The position numbers were made by a program, and so were the translations under genes. The notes under the pieces were generated by a model, which saw only the letters and a list, made by a program, of their open reading frames with translations, made no database searches and was not told where the DNA came from. Positions 1-9,534 of a stretch of 64,000 nucleotides of DNA are shown here, piece after piece; positions within the stretch are counted from its first letter, which is position 1, and the number at the start of each line of letters is the position of its first letter. This stretch comes from RYN-230 sp963841695 (GTDB lineage Bacteria > Actinomycetota > Actinomycetes > Streptosporangiales > Streptosporangiaceae): contig CAWJDQ010000001.1 in NCBI GenBank assembly GCA_963841695.1, forward strand, positions 1 through 64,000, given 5' to 3'.

Positions 1-765
1 GACGGCGCACTGCGATACGTCCGCTTCGGTGACCCGAGCCGCAACAATTCACTCGATGGTGCAACATTGGGCGGATTGCTCGACGCTGTCCAGACGATCG
101 CTACCGACCAAGCGGCCCGCGTCGTCATCTTCGGCGGCAATGGGACCAAGTTCTCCGCCGGGGGTGACCTGGAGACGGTCCGTCGCATGCAGACAGACCC
201 GGAACTGCCACCGGATCAGCGAGCGCGCGTCCTGCGCGAACGAATGGACTTGTACGGGGCTGTGAACGATGCGGTTGCGGCACTCGCGCCCGTCACCATC
301 GCCGCGGTCGACGGACCCGTCTACGGTGGCGGTCTTGAACTGTTGCTGTCATGCGATGTGGGGGTCTGCAGTTTACGGGCTAAGTTCGGCGACGGGCACC
401 TCAATCTCGCGTTGCTGCCCGGCGCGGGCAGTTCGCAGCGTCTTCCGCGAATAGTAGGAATACGGCGAGCTCTTTACCTTGCTCTCAGCGGCGACGGCAT
501 AGACGCCGGCATGGCGCTGGACTGGGGCCTGGTTACTCATGTTTTCGACAATGACACATTCTGGGACGACGTCGCAGGCCTGGCCGGTCGGTTCGCGGAT
601 AAGGCGCCAGTCGCGGTGCAGGCGGCACGCAAGCTGATACGCCGTTCGTACGAGGTCGGACTTGCTGAGGGACTCGAGGCCGAGAAGTCTTCCTCGGTCG
701 CCGCGCTCATGAGCGAGGAAGCGATCAAGAGCGTCGAGGACTTTCTCCGGCGCCACAGTGCCTAA
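1..765 (+). CDS. Enoyl-CoA hydratase/isomerase (crotonase) family protein, 5' end outside window
   Basis: The reading frame is open from base 1, so the start lies upstream of the window; the internal TTG at 67 is not the start, because the frame before it already encodes crotonase-like sequence (DGALRYVRFGDPSRNNSL). Family marks are the oxyanion-hole loop KFSAGGDL, the second oxyanion motif DGPVYGGGLELLLSCD, and LLPGAGSSQRL. The fold acts on acyl-CoA thioesters in the cytosol. By eye, the two positions that hold catalytic Glu in classical hydratases are His (GDGHLNL) and Tyr (ALYLALSGD). The reaction may therefore not be simple hydration; isomerase or hydrolase activity is possible. It is the first visible gene of a plus-strand acyl-CoA operon and is 44 bp from the next gene. 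Confidence 0.85.
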   Translation, partial: DGALRYVRFGDPSRNNSLDGATLGGLLDAVQTIATDQAARVVIFGGNGTKFSAGGDLETVRRMQTDPELPPDQRARVLRERMDLYGAVNDAVAALAPVTIAAVDGPVYGGGLELLLSCDVGVCSLRAKFGDGHLNLALLPGAGSSQRLPRIVGIRRALYLALSGDGIDAGMALDWGLVTHVFDNDTFWDDVAGLAGRFADKAPVAVQAARKLIRRSYEVGLAEGLEAEKSSSVAALMSEEAIKSVEDFLRRHSA

Positions 766-809
766 GTGCCCTTACCTACACCTATCAACTTCAGGCGAGG
801 AGGAAGATA

Positions 810-1613
810 ATGTCTAACACAATCAGAACCACCGATGACCTGGTCGAGACGAAGTACCGCAAGGACGGCCATATCGCGACCATATCCTTTAACCAGCCCC
901 AGAAGCACAATGCATTCACCGACAAAGGTGCGGCCGAGATCGCCTGGGCACTGGAAGACGCTAACCTTGACAATAAAATCGGCGTCGTGATCCTCACCGG
1001 TGAGGGAGATCGCGCCTTCAGCTCCGGCGGCGACGTGAAATGGGAGGACGAGGGCGGCGCGGAGACAGCGGTGATCCGGATGCTCACGATCCACAACGCG
1101 ATCCGCCACTGCCTGAAGCCTGTCATCGCGGCAGTAAAGGGCTACGCCATAGGCGGCGGCTGCCACATCGCCTACTTTTGCGACCTTACGCTGGCGGCAG
1201 ACAACGCAATATTCGGGCAGGTCGGGCCCCGGGTCGGGAGCGTTGCCGACGGGCCGATACCAGCTTACCTCGTGCGCGTCGTCGGTGCCAAGAAAGCCCG
1301 CGAAATCTGGTTCCTGTGCCGCCGCTACAACGCTCAGGAAGCACTCAGCATGGGGCTAGTCAACGCCGTCGCACCGCTTGAAGAATTCGACGCGCTGGTC
1401 AAACAGTGGTGCGATGACATTCTGGCATGCAGCCCCACCGTCCTGCGTATCCTCAAGGCGTCTTTTGAAGCCGAGTTCGACTACGCCCGTGATATTCTCT
1501 TCCACTTCCAACGACTTATCGCGCCAGATTTCTATCACTCCGACGAGGCGCATGAAGGCCGCCTGGCATTCCTGGAGAAACGCAAGCCAGATTTTAGTAA
1601 GTACCGCTCATAA
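810..1613 (+). CDS. MenB/BadI-type crotonase family protein (ring-cleaving or ring-forming acyl-CoA enzyme)
   Basis: A 267-residue crotonase-fold protein with an ATG start and a strong ribosome-binding site (GAGGAGGAA) just upstream. It carries SSGGDVKW and GYAIGGGCHIAYFCD for the oxyanion hole, then FGQVGPRVGSVADG and KKAREIWFLCRRYNAQEAL. This last stretch is characteristic of the subgroup containing MenB (dihydroxynaphthoyl-CoA synthase) and BadI (2-ketocyclohexanecarboxyl-CoA hydrolase), not general enoyl-CoA hydratases. No other menaquinone genes are nearby, while a ligase, a CoA-transferase, an acyl-CoA dehydrogenase and another crotonase are. A BadI-like ring hydrolase in alicyclic acid degradation is therefore the more attractive reading. 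The substrate is inferred from context only. Confidence 0.8.
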   Translation: MSNTIRTTDDLVETKYRKDGHIATISFNQPQKHNAFTDKGAAEIAWALEDANLDNKIGVVILTGEGDRAFSSGGDVKWEDEGGAETAVIRMLTIHNAIRHCLKPVIAAVKGYAIGGGCHIAYFCDLTLAADNAIFGQVGPRVGSVADGPIPAYLVRVVGAKKAREIWFLCRRYNAQEALSMGLVNAVAPLEEFDALVKQWCDDILACSPTVLRILKASFEAEFDYARDILFHFQRLIAPDFYHSDEAHEGRLAFLEKRKPDFSKYRS

Positions 1614-1636
1614 CGCGATAGGAATCGAGTTAATCA

Positions 1637-2825
1637 ATGCTGAATCAGGCTGACCGCTGGCGGCTCGGACTTCGCGTTCAACGAAGTTGAGTCAGCGTTC
1701 CTAGCAACGATCCGACAGGTCAATGATGCCGAGTTCTCCGATCTCGCCAGAGAGATCGATGAGGCCAAGACGGGCTCCGAGGGGCATCGCCGGCTGTCGC
1801 TGGCCTGGATGTCGCGACTCGAGCAGCTGGGCCTGTGGGAGCTTGCAGTGCCGTCCGAGTACGGCGGACCCGGCCTCCCGCTGCGCACCATCTGTCTGGT
1901 AGTCGAGGAACTTGCCACCACGTTCCCGTCCGCCGCTACCAGCATGCTCGGCAACTTCTGTGCCACCGCGCTGCTCGCGGCCAGTAGTAACGTGAAACTG
2001 CGCGAGTCCTACCTGCGCGAGATGGCGACAGGAAAGCGGCGCGGCGCGTGGGCACTCACCGAGCCGGCCGCAGGATCTGACACGTCGAACATCCAGACGA
2101 AGGCCGTCGTGGACGGCGACACCGTCCGGATCGACGGGGAGAAATGCTTCATCACCAGCTCGGGGCTGTTCGACTTTTACTGTGTCTTCGCCCGGATCGC
2201 TGACGACGATGCACCACGCCCGCGGTCGATCGCGGTCCTCGTGGAGCGTGACCGGGAAGGGCTGGAGATCACGCGCCTCGAAGAGAAGATGGGTCTGCGC
2301 GGAACGTCCACTGGCGCGCTTCGATTCGATGGCCTGAAGGTGCCCGTCTCCAACATCATCTCCACAAAAGGTATCCCAGAGGCGCTTCGCGTGCTTACCT
2401 GGACCCGTATCGTCACGGCCAGCATGGCGCTAGGCGTGGCTCGCGGAGCGTTCGACCGAGCCGCCGATTATGCCGCGGATCGCGAGGTGTTCGGAGACCT
2501 TCTGCTGAACCAGCCAGTTATACGCTACAAGCTTGCCGATCTGTGGATCGAGATCGAGGGTGCTCGCTCGCTCGCCTTCCGCGCCGCACAGATAGCCGCA
2601 GACGGCGGGCCCCTTGAGGCCTTCGCGGCAGCCGCGAAGGTACTCGGCACTGACATCGCGATGCGGACGACGCAGGAGGCAGTCCAGGTTCTCGGCGGCT
2701 ACGGCTACCTGAAGGACTATGACGTGGAGCGGCTCATGCGCGACACTAAGGTCCTGCAGATCTTTGATGGCGCGAACGAGATCCTCCGCACGCTGGTCGT
2801 CGCGCGCGAGCTATTCGGGCGATGA
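1637..2825 (+). CDS. Acyl-CoA dehydrogenase, 5' end disturbed (no normal start in frame)
   Basis: FAD-dependent acyl-CoA dehydrogenase; it oxidises an acyl-CoA to the 2-enoyl-CoA and passes electrons to ETF. Homology begins about 1653 (SDFAFNEVESAFLATIRQ) in the frame that ends at 2825, but that frame has a stop at 1641-1643 and no ATG, GTG or TTG before the ATG at 1809. Starting at 1809 would remove about 50 residues of the N-terminal helical domain. The ATG at 1637 (AGGAA about 12 bases upstream) is in another frame, so a one-base frameshift near 1640-1655 is likely. The FAD-binding WALTEPAAGSDTSN and C-terminal QVLGGYGYLKDYDVERLMRD are intact. The position of the usual catalytic Glu is Asp (IFDGANEILR). 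The 3' end overlaps the next gene by ATGA. Confidence 0.82.
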
Positions 2826-4015
2826 CTGACCGCGTCAGCTCCGACTCGGCATCGAATTCGCCTGCTCCTGCAGCCGACGACCGGAGCCACCAGGGATCCG
2901 AGGATATTGCCCTGCCGCTCAGCGGGATCAGTGTCGTGGACGCGAGCCGTCACCTGCCAGGACACCAGGCAGGCCTGCTGCTTAGGGGCCTCGGCGCCCG
3001 TATCGTCAAGATCGAACGGCCACCGGCAGGCGATCCCGGCAGGCACGTGGACCGGCCGAGAGCAGATGCCCCGTATCCGGCTTTCGTGATGCTGAACGGC
3101 GGTGTTCACAGCGTCGCCCTGGACGTTGGCCAGGAGGCTGGCTACGGCCAGGCCATGGAACTGCTGGCCGACGCCGACGTCTTCATGCACTCGTTCCTGC
3201 CGCGGACCGCGTCGCGGCTGCGCCTGGACAGCGAGAGCGTCCTCGGCGTTAACCCGCGGCTCGTCTACTGCCACATCACCGGGTACAGCTCGGACGGCGG
3301 TGCGGGCGACGAGCCGGGCCACGACGTCAACTACCTCGCCCACGCCGGATACTTCGGCCTCCGCGAACCACCACCGCCCGCACCGCCGTTCGGGCTGTCC
3401 GACGTGGCAGCGGGGAGCGCCGCCGCGTTCGCGATCGTGGCTGGCCTGCTGGCGCGGCAACAGACAAATCGCGGGCAGGTCATCGAGGTACCGCTCGCCC
3501 TGGCGGCTAGGGCGTTGATCCAGAGCCAGCTCGCCGTGATCGCCGACGATCCGGACAAGGCGCGAACGGGCCTGCTCTCAGGCTCCGACCCCTGCTACCG
3601 CGCATATGAGGCAGCGGACGGTACGATCGTGGCCATCGGAGCGGTGGAGGAAAAGTTCCGTCGGGAAGTGACCGCTGCCCTCTCGCTGGACGCCACCGCA
3701 TCCAGCGCCGCGATCCAGACGGTCATCGGCTCGCGCAGCGGCGAGCATTGGGCTCGCGTTTTCGCGTCAATCAGAGCATGCGTATCTGTCGCCCCGCAGC
3801 CAGCCAACGGCCCGGCGGCGACGCTGCCCGCAGTCATGCCGTTCACCTCCTCGTTTTCGCCCAGCACAGTCGGCGGCCCCGTACCGGCGGTGGGCGAGCA
3901 CGGAGTGGCAACCGGTGTCGAATCGGGACACCGCACGGCTACGTCGGTCCCTGCCGACGCCGCGGAGGACCGTGACATGCGGAGCACGGTCACGCGGAGA
4001 CCAGTAGGGAGGTAA
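2822..4015 (+). CDS. CaiB/BaiF class III CoA-transferase family protein
   Basis: A 397-residue family III CoA-transferase; these enzymes move CoA between carboxylic acids through aspartyl-CoA intermediates, and the family also includes alpha-methylacyl-CoA racemases. The N-terminal nucleotide-like fold reads VVDASRHLPGHQAGLLLRGL then GARIVKIERPPAGDPGR. The expected catalytic Asp is D168 in GHDVNYLAHAGYFG. The first 30 residues are a Ser/Pro-rich extension that the family does not need. Translation is probably coupled to the dehydrogenase (ATGA overlap); the ligase start follows two bases after the stop. The C-terminal part (from about residue 310) looks less conserved than usual, but no frameshift was obvious. 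It could load or racemise the operon substrate. Confidence 0.8.
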   Translation: MTDRVSSDSASNSPAPAADDRSHQGSEDIALPLSGISVVDASRHLPGHQAGLLLRGLGARIVKIERPPAGDPGRHVDRPRADAPYPAFVMLNGGVHSVALDVGQEAGYGQAMELLADADVFMHSFLPRTASRLRLDSESVLGVNPRLVYCHITGYSSDGGAGDEPGHDVNYLAHAGYFGLREPPPPAPPFGLSDVAAGSAAAFAIVAGLLARQQTNRGQVIEVPLALAARALIQSQLAVIADDPDKARTGLLSGSDPCYRAYEAADGTIVAIGAVEEKFRREVTAALSLDATASSAAIQTVIGSRSGEHWARVFASIRACVSVAPQPANGPAATLPAVMPFTSSFSPSTVGGPVPAVGEHGVATGVESGHRTATSVPADAAEDRDMRSTVTRRPVGR

Positions 4016-4017
4016 TC

Positions 4018-5640
4018 ATGACCGAGCTGGTACCCGGAACTGCCGGGACGGATGACTGGTGCGAGCTGACCACCGTGGGCGACGCTGTCTTCCGCGCCGC
4101 TACCAGGTGGCCGGGGCGAGACGCACTGGTGTTCCCTGAGCGACGCGTCAGCTACTCGCAGGTTCTCGCCGGCGCGCAGTTCGCCGCCCACGGACTACTC
4201 GGCGTGGGCCTAGAACCCGGCGACCGAGTCGGCATTCTCATGAACAGCTGCGGCGAGTTCGTCGATCTCTTCTACGCCTGTGCCCTTATCGGCGCGGTGG
4301 CGGTACCGATGAACGGCCGGTTTAAGTCTAGCGAGCTGGGCTATATCGCGGCCGACTCCGAGGTGGCGGCGATCGTGACTCGCAGGGAACCATCGGGCCA
4401 CGTTGACTACCCGGCGCTGCTCTCCGATGCATTCCGCGAGGCCCGGCCCGCGAACCTCAGGCACCTTGTTTGCCTCAACTCCGAGGCGCCGCCGGACGGA
4501 TTTATCGGCCAGGCCGACTTTGAGGCCTTGAGCAACGCTGATACGTCCGATGTGCATGCAATGCGGCGGAGCGTGCGCCTCCGGGAAACTGCCTTGATCT
4601 TGTACACTTCTGGGACGACGGCCAGCCCGAAAGGCTGTCTGCTCACCCACGAGGCGCTCATGCGGACCTCGAAAAATGCGGCCGAGCGCTGGTGCGTCAC
4701 CAGTCAGGAACGGTTCTGGGATCCTTTGCCGCTCTATCATATTGCAGCGATATTCCCGATGCTGGCGAACGTGCTGGTAGGCGGGTGCTTCATCACCACT
4801 CCGCATTTCGATGCCGCGGAGGCGATTGAGATAATGGCACAAGAGCGCTGCACCTTCGCCTATCCGGTATTCCCGACCATCTCCCAGGCGATTGTGCACC
4901 ACCCCGACTTCACTACATACGACCTGTCGTGCGTTCAGGCCGTCGCCGATACCGGCCCGGAGGATGCGCTTATCGCCACCGAGGAACTGTGGCCTAGTGC
5001 GCGTGTCCTGACACTCTACGGGGCGACCGAGGCCGGCGGCATCGTAACCTTCAGTGATCGTCGCGAAGCGCGGGAACTCCGGGTGCGCGGCGGTCACCCT
5101 TTCCCGGGTAACACAATCCGCATCATCGATCCCGAGAGCGGCCAGGACCTTAAGCCAGGCGAAGAGGGCGAGATCCTGGTATCCGGGCCGACATTGTTCG
5201 AGGGATACGTTGGTGACCCGGTGGCCACCTCGGCCGCACTTCGAGGCAAATGGCTACACACTGGTGACCGCGGCTGTCTAGACGCAGATGGCCGCCTTAC
5301 CTACCTGGGCCGGTTCAAGGACATGCTCAAGATCGGAGGCGAGAATGTCGCGGCAATCGAGATCGAAGCCTACCTGCTTAGGCATCCCGCCGTGCAAGTC
5401 GCTGTGGTCATCGGCATTCCTGACAGTAAGTACACCGAAGTACCGGCCGCCTTTCTCGAACTGATCGACGGGACAACAGTTACTGAGCAAGAAATCATTA
5501 ATTTCTGCGCCGATAAAATTGCTCGCTTTAAAGTACCGCGATACGTCAGAATCGTCGACGAGTGGCCAATGTCTGCGAGCAAGATCCAACGGTTCAAGCT
5601 TAGGAAATCGCTCCTATCGGAACTGGGGATCGGCACCTGA
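4018..5640 (+). CDS. AMP-forming acyl-CoA ligase (ANL superfamily)
   Basis: A 540-residue acid:CoA ligase that activates a carboxylic acid through an acyl-adenylate. Motifs in order: phosphate loop YTSGTTASPKG (about residues 196-206), LYGATEAGG, hinge region LHTGDRGCLDADGRLTYLGR followed by KDMLKIGGENVAAIEIE, and the C-terminal catalytic Lys in SASKIQRFKLR (about K522). A good ribosome-binding site (GGGAGGT) precedes the ATG. It is the last gene of the plus-strand operon and would supply its CoA ester. Family membership is clear; chain length or ring specificity cannot be read from the sequence. Alicyclic or branched acids are possible in view of the BadI-like neighbour. Confidence 0.9.
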   Translation: MTELVPGTAGTDDWCELTTVGDAVFRAATRWPGRDALVFPERRVSYSQVLAGAQFAAHGLLGVGLEPGDRVGILMNSCGEFVDLFYACALIGAVAVPMNGRFKSSELGYIAADSEVAAIVTRREPSGHVDYPALLSDAFREARPANLRHLVCLNSEAPPDGFIGQADFEALSNADTSDVHAMRRSVRLRETALILYTSGTTASPKGCLLTHEALMRTSKNAAERWCVTSQERFWDPLPLYHIAAIFPMLANVLVGGCFITTPHFDAAEAIEIMAQERCTFAYPVFPTISQAIVHHPDFTTYDLSCVQAVADTGPEDALIATEELWPSARVLTLYGATEAGGIVTFSDRREARELRVRGGHPFPGNTIRIIDPESGQDLKPGEEGEILVSGPTLFEGYVGDPVATSAALRGKWLHTGDRGCLDADGRLTYLGRFKDMLKIGGENVAAIEIEAYLLRHPAVQVAVVIGIPDSKYTEVPAAFLELIDGTTVTEQEIINFCADKIARFKVPRYVRIVDEWPMSASKIQRFKLRKSLLSELGIGT

Positions 5641-6672
5641 GCGGCCCGCCTGGGCTACGCATCGTTTCGGCCTGCCACCCACCTAGGACCGATACCGTTT
5701 TGCTGATATGAGAATGGTCCCCAACTGGGCGCTCGACTGCGTTGACCAGATGGCGCCTGGGTAGCACTCGGCCGTGGCCTGGAAGTCCCGGATTAAGGGA
5801 GTCGGGCATGCCTGCCTCCCGGCGATGTGGAAGTAATTCGCGTACCGATCGGAGACCATCCCGCCGCCGGACGCGGGCGGGAGTCCGAAGTCGCGGAAGG
5901 GCTCCAGGATCCGCGCTCCGAGGCAGAACAGCGAGTACAGCTCGGTGACGCCTGCCTGGCACGTATCCCCTCTGCCAGGCAGGCCTGCACCGCAGCGTCG
6001 TCTCATTGAACCAGGCCACCGCCGTGGCGGTTATCAGCGTCTTGATCAGTCTCACCATATCCGCGATCGTGGCGGCCGCCTAGCCAGGCAGGAGTGCACG
6101 ATCCCGGCCGAGGCCCGCGCCCGTCACATCCGCGATCAGCTCCATCGGCCGCTTGGCGGGCACGCTGGAACATCACCAGGCGCACTGCCAGCGCGCAGGT
6201 GCGGCCGATGCTCACCGCTGAGTCCGGCACGCCTTCCGGGCGGCCCGGCACATGCACCTTCCGGGAGCGGCACAGGCCTGATGCAGATCATGCTGGACGC
6301 GACGGGCTGTCATCATCGGCGGACCGTGGCCGGACCGGCTGACCTGGGCGTGGCCCGTTCTTGCAGCAGCTGGAGGCCGCACCCGCACACGCCAGCAGGG
6401 CAGCGATCGATCACCTCATCCGGCTCGGCCCACGCCATCGACGCACCAGGCGCCCCCGGCCGACGCTGAACCCACCTACCCGCCCCGGCGGCATCCTCCC
6501 GGCAGGTCATCAGCCGAGGGCGGCATCGAGGAGTTGTCGCTGTTACGGCCCAGCCGCGCCTCAGATCGTCGACCTCAGCCCACACCTCCTCAACCGCCCG
6601 GCCCAGCTGACCCAGCCGCCCTGCTCCCGCGAGCAGTTGATCGGGTGCGGCCAGGCACGGTATCGGCGACAC
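5641..6672 (-). pseudogene. IS66-family transposase relic, several frameshifts
   Basis: Pieces of one IS66-type transposase can be read on the minus strand in changing frames and correct order. From 6672 down: the N-terminal segment GAPGASMAWAEPDEVIDRCP with a CGCG zinc-ribbon-like site, then VSIGRT followed by RLVMFQ, then AWFNETTLRC, then TELYSLFCLGARILEPFRDF, and finally VSDRYANYF with AGRQACPTPLIRDFQATAEC. The last two blocks are the typical catalytic-core spacing of IS66 TnpC. At least three frame changes and the missing C-terminus make it inactive. No inverted ends were identified. The relic separates the first catabolic operon from the ABC importer; 6673-6888 holds nothing recognisable. 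Confidence 0.65.
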
Positions 6673-6888
6673 GGGGCCCGCGCCACCTGGTGGCCGGGAA
6701 GTTCTATAGTCGTGTCAGCTTCTTCTTCCTGGCCTAGTCGGACGCTCGCCCGCCAGGGCCTCGCCGCATCCGGCAATGTCCTGCGGGCCCTTGGCATAAT
6801 GTTCGTCCGACTCCACGCCTGCGCGTCGCGAGTAATGACGCCTAACCCTGTCGCGGGTGAAGGACAAAAGCAATGGTGACGTTTCGGC

Positions 6889-7980
6889 CTATACATCGGT
6901 ACGGCCCGGATGATCGCCGGGCACCACTACACCGGGTACGTCAGTTGACAATGTGTCCGGGACCGGCTGCGACAGCGGCTCCGCAGACTTCGGCTTGTTC
7001 GACCCCCGCCAAGTCGTCCTCGTCTTCGTCCCACGCGATTGCCGTGCCACAGCAAAGCCAACCGCCGCGAGAAGCGCTACTCCGTTGAACATATCACTGA
7101 GCCATTGCACGCCCGTCACGAACTGAAGACCCTGTACACCCGTCGCCAAGACGTAGACCGCCAGGACTGTTCCCCACACATTGAACCGGCCCGGATACAG
7201 CTGTGTTGCCCCAAGGAAGGCAGCGGCAAATGCAGGCAGAAGCAATGCTGCCCCGAAGGTGAGCGAAGGACCATTCTGCGACGAGTAGAGAACACCGGCA
7301 ATCCCGCTAATCGAACCGGAGACAATGAGCGACAGCCATGTCCATTTACCCACTCGAACGCCAGAGAGCCGGGCAGCCTCCCGGTTTCCACCGATCGCGT
7401 AGAGGTAGCGCCCCACCGGCGTGTGCTCCAGCACCCACCAGACAATTACCACCAGCACGATAAGGTAGACGAACACAATTTGGAAGCCAGCCACGGGCAG
7501 CTGAGCCAGGTCCGTCCAGACCTTGCCCACGGGCGGAGATGGCTGAGTATTATTGGTGGCAATCTCCTGGACCGCCGCGACGACCGTCGCCATACCGAGC
7601 GTGGCGATGAAGGAATTCATCTTCAGCACGACGACCAGGAAGCCATTGACTGCACCTATCAGTACCGACACCAGCAGCGCGCAGGCGATGGCCGCCCACA
7701 TGCCGAGGTGCTGATTCACTTGCAGTGATGCGGCAAGCACGCAGGACAGATTGACCGTGGCACCGACGGACAAGTCGTAGCTTCCGCACACCAGAGGAAC
7801 CAGGACCGCCATGCCGAGCATCCCGATGATGGCCTGTTGCGAGGCGATAGAGTGAACCGTGGCTATCGACAAGAATAGCTGGGGCGTCCAGACACCAAAC
7901 GTAATTATAAATGCAACCCAAAGGTAGACGCCGCTCAGACGGTCCAAACCTAGCGAGGGCAATCTCGTCCGGCGCGTCAT
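6889..7980 (-). CDS. Sugar-type ABC importer permease (RbsC/BPD_transp_2 family)
   Basis: A 363-residue multispanning inner-membrane permease of the ribose/xylose family. Hydrophobic segments follow one another from about residue 15 to 310, and the family signature region PLVCGSYDLSVGATVNLS near the N-terminus is present, as is GGNREAARLSGVRVGKWTW in the cytoplasmic loop that contacts the ATPase. The C-terminal 45 residues are polar and rich in Pro and Thr. The start overlaps the upstream ATPase gene by four bases, so the three genes binding protein, ATPase, permease form one minus-strand operon. Substrate unknown; it is probably a sugar or another small polar solute. Confidence 0.88.
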   Translation of the reverse strand: MTRRTRLPSLGLDRLSGVYLWVAFIITFGVWTPQLFLSIATVHSIASQQAIIGMLGMAVLVPLVCGSYDLSVGATVNLSCVLAASLQVNQHLGMWAAIACALLVSVLIGAVNGFLVVVLKMNSFIATLGMATVVAAVQEIATNNTQPSPPVGKVWTDLAQLPVAGFQIVFVYLIVLVVIVWWVLEHTPVGRYLYAIGGNREAARLSGVRVGKWTWLSLIVSGSISGIAGVLYSSQNGPSLTFGAALLLPAFAAAFLGATQLYPGRFNVWGTVLAVYVLATGVQGLQFVTGVQWLSDMFNGVALLAAVGFAVARQSRGTKTRTTWRGSNKPKSAEPLSQPVPDTLSTDVPGVVVPGDHPGRTDV

Positions 7981-9534
7981 GATATCGCCAACTTCTCGCC
8001 GATCATGAGTTCCTGGATATTGTTGACTGTCATGTTCGCACCACTGACTTCAGCAAAGAGGCGCCCGTTATCGAGAATGATCACCCGATGGCAAATTGCG
8101 ACCAGTTCCTCGACGTCGGATGAGCCAACTATGACGGCGCTACCGTTCTCCGCAAGCATACTGATCTGCTCGTGAAGTTCAGCCTTTGCTGCTATGTCCA
8201 CCCCCTGGGTAGGCTCGTCAAGCAGCATCACCCTAGGGTCGCGACGGAGCCATTTAGCAAAGAGAATCTTCTGCTGATTACCGCCGCTGAATCTCTCGAG
8301 GTCGATGCCTTCTGCCCTGATTGGGCGTACCGCGAGCGTATCAAACCAGCGGAGCGCTTCTGCTGCCTCGCCCTTACGGCTCAGCCAGAGAAATCTCCAG
8401 AACGGTCGCAAGTCAGTGACGCAGATGTTGTCACGCGCGGTAAGGCTCATCAGGCCGCTGTCACCGGTTCGATCCGCAGGCAGGTAAGACACGCCGGCAC
8501 GCATCGCGAGGTCCGGGCGTTCCTTTGGTATGGGAACGCCGTCGATCTTCACGACACCGCGCTCACGGGGCACTGCCCCGAAAATGCTCGCTAGGGCGCG
8601 CTCGCGTCCCGAACCGGTGAGTCCGGCGACACCAACGACCTCACCTTCGCGGGCATCGATTGCGAAGTTGTATAGCGAAGCCGACTGCAGATCGGACACA
8701 TGCAGCCGAACCGGGCGGCCGGTTCCGCATGCCGAAGCCGATCGCAACGTCGTGTGCAGCTTTCCGTCTGTCAGGACCTCAATCAACTCCCTGGCAGGCA
8801 GATCCGCGACCGGCGCACTCGCGACGCAACGACCGTCACGTAGGACGGTGATGTAGTCAGCTATATCCCGAACCTCGGAGATGCGATGACTTACATACAG
8901 CACGCCCACCCCGTGGGCCACAATGTCCCGGACAATCCGGTGGAGCTGGTCAACTTCGTCATGAGGCAACGACGCAGTCGGCTCATCCAGGATCAGTAGA
9001 TGTACTGGCATCTCCGTGTCGGCCCGGAGGGCACGGGCCACCGCGACGCCCGTCCTGATTGCCGGCGGGAAGCTGCCGACCGGCCAGGCGCACGTCAAGA
9101 TGCAGGTTCAATCGAGACAGCGCCTCGTCTGCTTGCCGACGTGCCAACCTTCGCCTGATCGTCCCCAGGCGCGTCGGGAACCCGCCGCTGAGCGCGAAGT
9201 TGTCCAGGATCGACGAACTCTCGACTAGACCCAGGTCTTGATGGACCACCCTGCATCCAAGCCGGTATGCACTCTCAAACGAGCCGAATTGCAGGCGGCC
9301 GCCGGCGATGAGCACCTTGCCAGCCTCCGGCCTATGATATCCCGACAGCACCTTGATCAGCGTCGATTTACCCGATCCGTTCTCGCCCAGGAGGGCATGG
9401 ACCTGGCCGGGCATTACGGTGAGATCGACGTCTAGCAGCGCAGGCGTTTCTACGAATACCTTCGTCAGGCCCGTTACCCTAAGGCTCGGCGTATCATCCC
9501 CGGGTGGGTTATTCTCGGCAGTGATTGATATCAT
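7977..9534 (-). CDS. RbsA-like double ATPase of sugar ABC importer, one frameshift near 9080
   Basis: The protein is split over two frames. The first (start at ATG 9534, MISITAEN) carries Walker A GENGSGKSTLIKVLSG and VVHQDLGLVES. The second continues with VGSFPPAIRTGVAVARAL, Walker B LLILDEPTAS, then the second cassette with GLTGSGRERALASIFG, signature FSGGNQQKILFAKWL and VMLLDEPTQGVD. Removing one base near 9078-9083 (read GCCGGTC as GCCGTC) joins the frames into about 515 residues, the usual RbsA length. The first-cassette signature is unusual, with no LSGGQ-like motif. The start overlaps the stop of the binding-protein gene by one base (TAATG). Real pseudogene and sequencing error are both possible. 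Confidence 0.78.
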
